A model generated the notes under the pieces. The model saw nothing but the letters and a program-made list of their open reading frames with translations, was not told the origin of the DNA and did no database searches. The translations under genes were made by a program, and so were the position numbers. This document shows, in pieces, positions 6,631 through 9,672 of a stretch of DNA of 9,672 nt; positions within the stretch are counted from its first letter, which is position 1, and every line of letters begins with the position of its first letter. The DNA is taken from NCBI GenBank assembly GCA_000436755.1, contig FR887310.1, forward strand, positions 23,907 through 33,578, read 5' to 3'. Source of the stretch: Clostridium sp. CAG:253 (lineage in GTDB: Bacteria > Bacillota > Clostridia > Lachnospirales > Lachnospiraceae).

Positions 6631-8069
6631 TGGGCAAAAAGAGTATAAAAAAGAATTATATCTATAATCTTACATACCAAATATTAACTATTTTAACACC
6701 GTTACTTACAGCTCCATATCTTTCAAGAGTATTGGGACCAAGTGGAGTTGGAACATATAGTTACATAGAATCTGTATGCTCATATTTTGTTTTATTTGCT
6801 ACTTTGGGCATTACAACATTTGGGCAAAGAGAAATATCTTATGTTCAACAGGATAGAGAAAAAAGATCAATTATATTTTGGGAAACTAATATTATTGAAC
6901 TTTTTGCTTCATTATTGAGTATAATTGCCTATGCTATTTTTTCTTTTATTCATTCCAATTGGCAATTATATATTGTACTTGTTTTCAACCTGTTTGCAGT
7001 AATTGTTAATATCTCTTGGTTCTTCCAAGGTCTTGAAGAATTTGGAAAAATAGTTTTACGTAATATAATTTTTAAAATGATAAATATTGTATTTATATTT
7101 GTAGTGATAAAGTCACCAGAAGATATTATATGGTATTTATTGGGGACATCTTTTTTTACGTTTTTAAATAATGCTTCATATTGGATTTCTATTAAGAAGT
7201 ACGTAGATTTTCCTGGTTTTAAGAAACTAAATCCAAGCAGACATTATAAAACAGTTTTATCATTGTTTTTACCTACAATTGCAATGCAAGTCTATACTGT
7301 TTTAGATAAAACTATGATAGGTGTTATTACAAATAGTTCATTTGAGAATGGTTATTACGAACAAGCATTGAAGATTTCAAGGATGGTATTAACTGTAATT
7401 ACATCTCTTGGTACAGTAATGATTCCTCGTATTGGATACCATTTTGAGCGTAAGGAAAAAGATATCGTTAAATCATATATGTATAGAGGATATCGATTTG
7501 TCTGGTTTTTAGGGATACCACTTTGCATAGGATTAATTATGGTATCGAGCAATTTTGTTCCGTGGTTCTTTGGAGAAGGGTATGATAAAGTAGTACTTTT
7601 GATTGGAATTTTATCATTCTTGATTCTAGCAATTGGAATTAATAATGTAACAGGCATGCAATATCTTATTCCAACCAAAAGGCAAAATGTGTTTACTAGA
7701 ACAGTAGTTTATGGTGCGGTTACTAACTTTATCCTAAATATCATTTTAATTAAAAAATTTCAGTCTTATGGAGCCGCAATTGCTTCTGTTACTGCTGAAA
7801 CGGTTATTGCATTTGTTCAGATTTGGATTGTTAGAAAAGAATTATCACCTTGGGAAATTATAAAATCTGGCATACATTATTATATTGCCGGATTTGCGAT
7901 GGCTGTAGTTCTCTATTTAGTTGGAGTTCATTTAAGTTCATCGATTATTAACACTTTGATATTAGTCGTATGTGGAGCTTTAACTTATTTTGCAGTTTTA
8001 TTAGTAATTAGAGATCAGTTCTTCTTCGACAATGTAGTTTCAATTGGTAAAAAAATTATAAAAAGATAG
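6630..8069 (+). CDS. wzx: Wzx-type oligosaccharide flippase
   Basis: The 479-residue integral membrane protein belongs to the MATE/MVF-like polysaccharide flippases that move lipid-linked repeat units across the cytoplasmic membrane. The N-terminal pattern is characteristic: NYIYNLTYQILTILTPLLTA (9-28), PYLSRVLGPSGVGTYSY (29-45), then GITTFGQREIS (60-70). About 12-14 hydrophobic segments follow to the end, and the C-terminus is basic. I chose ATG 6630, which overlaps the GRE stop as TAATG, over the in-frame GTG at 6621. The GTG would lie only two bases after GGAG (6615-6618), too close to be used, and would add just three residues. The ATG is 11 bases from that site and gives the typical MGKKSIKKN leader. 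The overlap implies translational coupling to the GRE. Together with wzy it defines a Wzx/Wzy-dependent pathway. Confidence 0.92.
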   Translation: MGKKSIKKNYIYNLTYQILTILTPLLTAPYLSRVLGPSGVGTYSYIESVCSYFVLFATLGITTFGQREISYVQQDREKRSIIFWETNIIELFASLLSIIAYAIFSFIHSNWQLYIVLVFNLFAVIVNISWFFQGLEEFGKIVLRNIIFKMINIVFIFVVIKSPEDIIWYLLGTSFFTFLNNASYWISIKKYVDFPGFKKLNPSRHYKTVLSLFLPTIAMQVYTVLDKTMIGVITNSSFENGYYEQALKISRMVLTVITSLGTVMIPRIGYHFERKEKDIVKSYMYRGYRFVWFLGIPLCIGLIMVSSNFVPWFFGEGYDKVVLLIGILSFLILAIGINNVTGMQYLIPTKRQNVFTRTVVYGAVTNFILNIILIKKFQSYGAAIASVTAETVIAFVQIWIVRKELSPWEIIKSGIHYYIAGFAMAVVLYLVGVHLSSSIINTLILVVCGALTYFAVLLVIRDQFFFDNVVSIGKKIIKR

Positions 8070-8086
8070 TATAGAGGGGGCATCTT

Positions 8087-8851
8087 ATGATACTGGCAAC
8101 AAATATTCAAAGGTTCTCATTGCACGATGGACCGGGAATAAGAACTACAGTATTCTTGAAGGGGTGCTCCCTTTCTTGTCCTTGGTGCTCGAATCCAGAA
8201 AATTTGAAGCCATTTTATGAATCATACATAAAAAATGGTGTAGAAGGAATATATGGAAAAGAGTACACTGATGATGAAATCTTTGAAGAAGTGATGAAAG
8301 ATAAAAACTTTTATAACTTAGATGGAGGGGTGACTTTTTCTGGAGGAGAGGCTTTATTACAAGCAAAAGAAATAGTGGGTCTTCTTAGAAAATTCAAAGA
8401 TGAAAGAATTACAATTGCGGTTGAGACGTGTTTGTTTGTGCCGTCCGAAAGTCTAAAATTGGTTATCCCATATATTGATTATTTTTATGTTGATATGAAA
8501 ATTATGGATAAAGCTCAGTGTAAGCAAGTCCTTGGTGGTAATTTAGATTTGTATAAATTAAATCTTAAATTATTAACTGATGAAAAACAGATAGTTGTAA
8601 GAGTACCAGTTATTGGTGGATACACAGATTTGCGAGAAAATAGAAAGTTAATTATTGCTGAGATTAAGAAATACGAGACATCCATTATTAAAGTTGAATT
8701 AATCAAGGAACACCATCTTGGTGTTTCAAAATATGAATCGTTGGGTAGAGCAATTCCTGTATACCTTGGTGTGGATGATTCTTTGCTCGAGCAGTACAAA
8801 AAAGAGTTAGAGGCAGTTACTAATATACCAATAGAAATTTGTAAAATATAA
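8087..8851 (+). CDS. Radical SAM glycyl-radical-enzyme activating enzyme
   Basis: The 254-residue protein begins with TNIQRFSLHDGPGIRTTVFL (5-24), the standard N-terminus of GRE activases. The CxxxCxxC cluster motif is GCSLSCPWC (26-34; Cys27, Cys31, Cys34) and would hold the 4Fe-4S cluster that cleaves S-adenosylmethionine. GGVTFSGGE (80-88) binds SAM. VETC (112-115), DMK (136-138), VRVPVIGGYTD (171-181) and LGVSKYESLG (211-220) are further family features. It would abstract hydrogen from Gly579 of the GRE at 4810-6630. Many activases of dehydratase-type GREs carry a ferredoxin-like insert rich in Cys after the first motif. Here residues 35-79 contain no Cys, so it has only the one cluster, like pyruvate formate-lyase activase. 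The start follows GAGGGGG (8074-8080) by six bases. It is 17 bases after wzx and is the last intact gene of the operon. Confidence 0.92.
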   Translation: MILATNIQRFSLHDGPGIRTTVFLKGCSLSCPWCSNPENLKPFYESYIKNGVEGIYGKEYTDDEIFEEVMKDKNFYNLDGGVTFSGGEALLQAKEIVGLLRKFKDERITIAVETCLFVPSESLKLVIPYIDYFYVDMKIMDKAQCKQVLGGNLDLYKLNLKLLTDEKQIVVRVPVIGGYTDLRENRKLIIAEIKKYETSIIKVELIKEHHLGVSKYESLGRAIPVYLGVDDSLLEQYKKELEAVTNIPIEICKI

Positions 8852-8855
8852 TTTT

Positions 8856-8966
8856 ATATTCTCGATGTTCTATTTCAAGACCATCCATAAGTCATTCAAA
8901 CTGTTTCCATGTAAGGCTCTTTACTTCATTCTGATTATGCGGCCAGATGGATGATAACGGAGAATT
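8856..8966 (-). pseudogene. tnpB: IS66 tnpB (Orf2) 3' fragment
   Basis: Read on the - strand from 8945 downward, the sequence gives WPHNQNEVKSLTWKQFE, a stop (TGA, complement of 8892-8894), then LMDGLEIEHREYK. This matches the end of IS66 TnpB proteins, where WPR..DEV.SLTWQQFRWLM.GL.IEQ is usual. The in-frame TGA sits exactly where Trp (TGG) is expected, so the fragment is inactive. Sequence above 8946 no longer matches convincingly, and the N-terminal two thirds of the gene are absent. Its strand is opposite to the tnpC piece beside it. Confidence 0.62.
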
Positions 8967-9095
8967 TCATAATAAGATTCCTTCATTACATCATGTGTAT
9001 ATGATTACTTTGGATGGAACACCTGCAATTAAGATTATAGAAAATCAAAAGAAGGTAAGCACAAAATATTCCCACGGATAGCACATTTAAAGTAA
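8967..9095. other. Stretch between IS66 pieces, no recognised gene
   Basis: The only open frame of note is a 44-codon + strand ORF (8947-9081) beginning MDDNGEFHNK. It contains HHVYMITLDGTPAIKI, has no good ribosome site, and overlaps the antisense tnpB remnant at its start. I do not recognise it. It could be part of a decayed mobile-element gene or chance. An overlapping frame that leads into the tnpC piece is interrupted by TAA at 9093-9095. Confidence 0.35.
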
Positions 9096-9449
9096 ACGGT
9101 AGAACATGCGCTAAATCAGGAGAGATATTTAAGAGTCTTTTTGGAAGACGGTGATGTCCCAATAGATAATAATGCCAGTGAACGGGCAATCCGTGGATTC
9201 TGTATCGGAAAGAAGAATTGGGAAATGATTGATACAATTAACGGTGCAACGAGTTCAGCAATCATCTATAGTATTGCAGAAACAGCCAAAGCGAATAATC
9301 TGAAACCGTATGATTATTTTGAATATCTGCTTATAGAGATTCAAAAGCATGAGGAAGATACAAACACAGATTTTTTGAAAGCCTTGTTGCCATGGTCAGA
9401 AACATTGCCGGAACATATCCGAAAGTCTGTTAAAGGAACTGACAAATAG
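9096..9449 (+). pseudogene. tnpC: IS66 transposase tnpC, C-terminal fragment
   Basis: The frame open from 9096 reads TVEHALNQERYLRVFLEDG, then GDVPIDNNASERAIRGF and IGKKNWEMIDT, then AETAKANNLKPYDYFEYLL. These are the last catalytic block and C-terminal domain of the IS66 DDE transposase. The Glu in NNASER (codon 9180-9182) is the E of the DDE triad. A TAA at 9093-9095 closes the frame just upstream, and the two catalytic Asp residues and everything N-terminal are missing. About 117 of the roughly 500 residues remain, so it cannot transpose. A TTG at 9141 could be mistaken for a start, but conserved transposase sequence continues upstream of it. The natural C-terminus and stop (TAG, 9447-9449) are kept, followed by the element's hairpin. 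Confidence 0.88.
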
Positions 9450-9481
9450 GATGGTCAAAAAAGTGACCATCCTTATTTGTC
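9441..9481 (+). terminator. Long hairpin at the tnpC stop, terminator-like
   Basis: Bases 9441-9457 (GACAAATAGGATGGTCA) pair with 9464-9481 (TGACCATCCTTATTTGTC) around a six-base AAAAAG loop. The inner nine base pairs (GGATGGTCA/TGACCATCC) are perfect. The outer part continues with one extra T as a bulge, giving about 17 pairs. The hairpin includes the tnpC stop codon. The A-rich loop and T-rich 3' arm give it terminator character on both strands, but there is no classical run of T after the stem. It may stop transcription leaving the tnpC piece or protect the element from outside reading. Confidence 0.6.
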
Positions 9482-9578
9482 AAGGTACGTATGTTCTGCT
9501 GTTTACTGACAAACCGCTCTTACGGCACTGCATGACAAGACCATAAATTTTATCATAGTATAACTTTTTATCTGCCAT
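9480..9578 (-). pseudogene. tnpA: IS66 tnpA (Orf1) 5' fragment
   Basis: On the - strand an ATG at 9578-9576, preceded by GAGGAG (complement of about 9586-9591), opens MADKKLYYDKIYGL, then VMQCRKSGLSVN. This closely resembles the N-terminus of clostridial IS66 accessory TnpA proteins, where a helix-turn-helix follows (..ECRKSGLTDYQWC..). After SVN the match stops at about 9501, and the frame ends after SRTYVP at TGA (9482-9480). The gene is therefore broken soon after its start, at the junction with the antisense tnpC tail and hairpin. Only about 26 native codons remain. Confidence 0.62.
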
Positions 9579-9672
9579 ATATTTTCTCCTCACTTTTTGT
9601 AATGTTGTAGTAAACGGCTCCAATATTGAATAAGAAACTTCAAGATTATAAAGATAAAAGTGTGCAGGAATT
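9579..9672. other. Region beyond the tnpA fragment, no gene seen
   Basis: This stretch holds the ribosome site of the - strand tnpA fragment (complement of about 9586-9591) and GTAAACGGCTCC (9610-9621). The latter begins with GTAA like IS66 terminal repeats, but its partner repeat could not be located. Nothing else is recognisable before the window ends. Confidence 0.3.

Larger units (their letters stand above)
8856..9578. mobile_element. Scrambled IS66-family remnants
   Basis: Three partial IS66 genes lie here in mixed orientation: a tnpB 3' piece (- strand), a tnpC 3' piece (+ strand) and a tnpA 5' piece (- strand). An intact IS66 element carries tnpA, tnpB and tnpC in one direction over about 2.5 kb, so this is debris from at least two events (insertion plus inversion or recombination between copies). 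It directly follows the last gene of the polysaccharide operon and probably marks a rearrangement edge of the locus. Terminal inverted repeats and target duplications could not be fixed. The coordinates are the outer limits of recognisable coding remnants, not element ends. Confidence 0.7.

Noticed and set aside
8947..9081. A 44-codon + strand ORF as a real gene
   Set aside because: It has no good ribosome site or recognised family, overlaps an antisense IS66 tnpB remnant, and sits in decayed mobile DNA. Kept only as an unrecognised stretch.
9141..9449. A short intact protein starting at TTG 9141
   Set aside because: IS66 transposase sequence (ALNQERYLRVF) continues upstream of 9141, so this is the tail of a truncated transposase.

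Overview
The window looks like a piece of an A+T-rich, low-GC Gram-positive (Clostridia/Lachnospiraceae-like) genome. Shine-Dalgarno sites are strong, genes are tightly packed on the + strand, and the sugar genes match families common in gut Firmicutes. Two genes encode an oxygen-sensitive glycyl radical system, which points to an obligate anaerobe. The taxonomic call is inference; no rRNA or other marker is present.

Positions 1-8851 are the distal part of a surface-polysaccharide (capsule/EPS, Wzx/Wzy-type) operon, all on the + strand with gaps of at most a few dozen bases apart from one 122-base gap. The order is: the 3' part of a GT11-like (alpha-1,2-fucosyltransferase family) gene; a GT6 (ABO-type alpha-1,3-Gal/GalNAc transferase family) gene; a Wzy polymerase; a GT-A-type transferase with a DHD motif; a galactofuranosyltransferase-like GT2; a deletion scar of glf (UDP-galactopyranose mutase) in the 122-base gap; a compact glycyl radical enzyme (GRE) with Cys280/Glu282 and Gly579; a Wzx flippase; and the radical-SAM activase of the GRE. 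The transferases would build a repeat unit on a lipid carrier, Wzx would flip it and Wzy would polymerise it. The initiating phosphoglycosyl transferase and chain-length genes are not in the window and presumably lie upstream.

The most unusual content is the GRE/activase pair embedded in a glycan operon and bracketing wzx. It is not the usual setting of pyruvate formate-lyase or of diol, choline or hydroxyproline enzymes. My inference is that radical chemistry (a dehydration or lyase step) supplies or modifies a building block of this polysaccharide. Two other points stand out. A GT11-like and a GT6 gene are adjacent, the pairing used for blood-group A/B-like epitopes. The glf gene has been deleted down to its first 11 and last about 24 codons, leaving a Galf-transferase-like gene without its usual partner.

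Positions 8852-9672 are a graveyard of IS66-family pieces: a tnpB 3' fragment on the - strand, a tnpC 3' fragment on the + strand ending in a strong hairpin, and a tnpA 5' fragment on the - strand. No complete insertion sequence, RNA gene or CRISPR array was seen.
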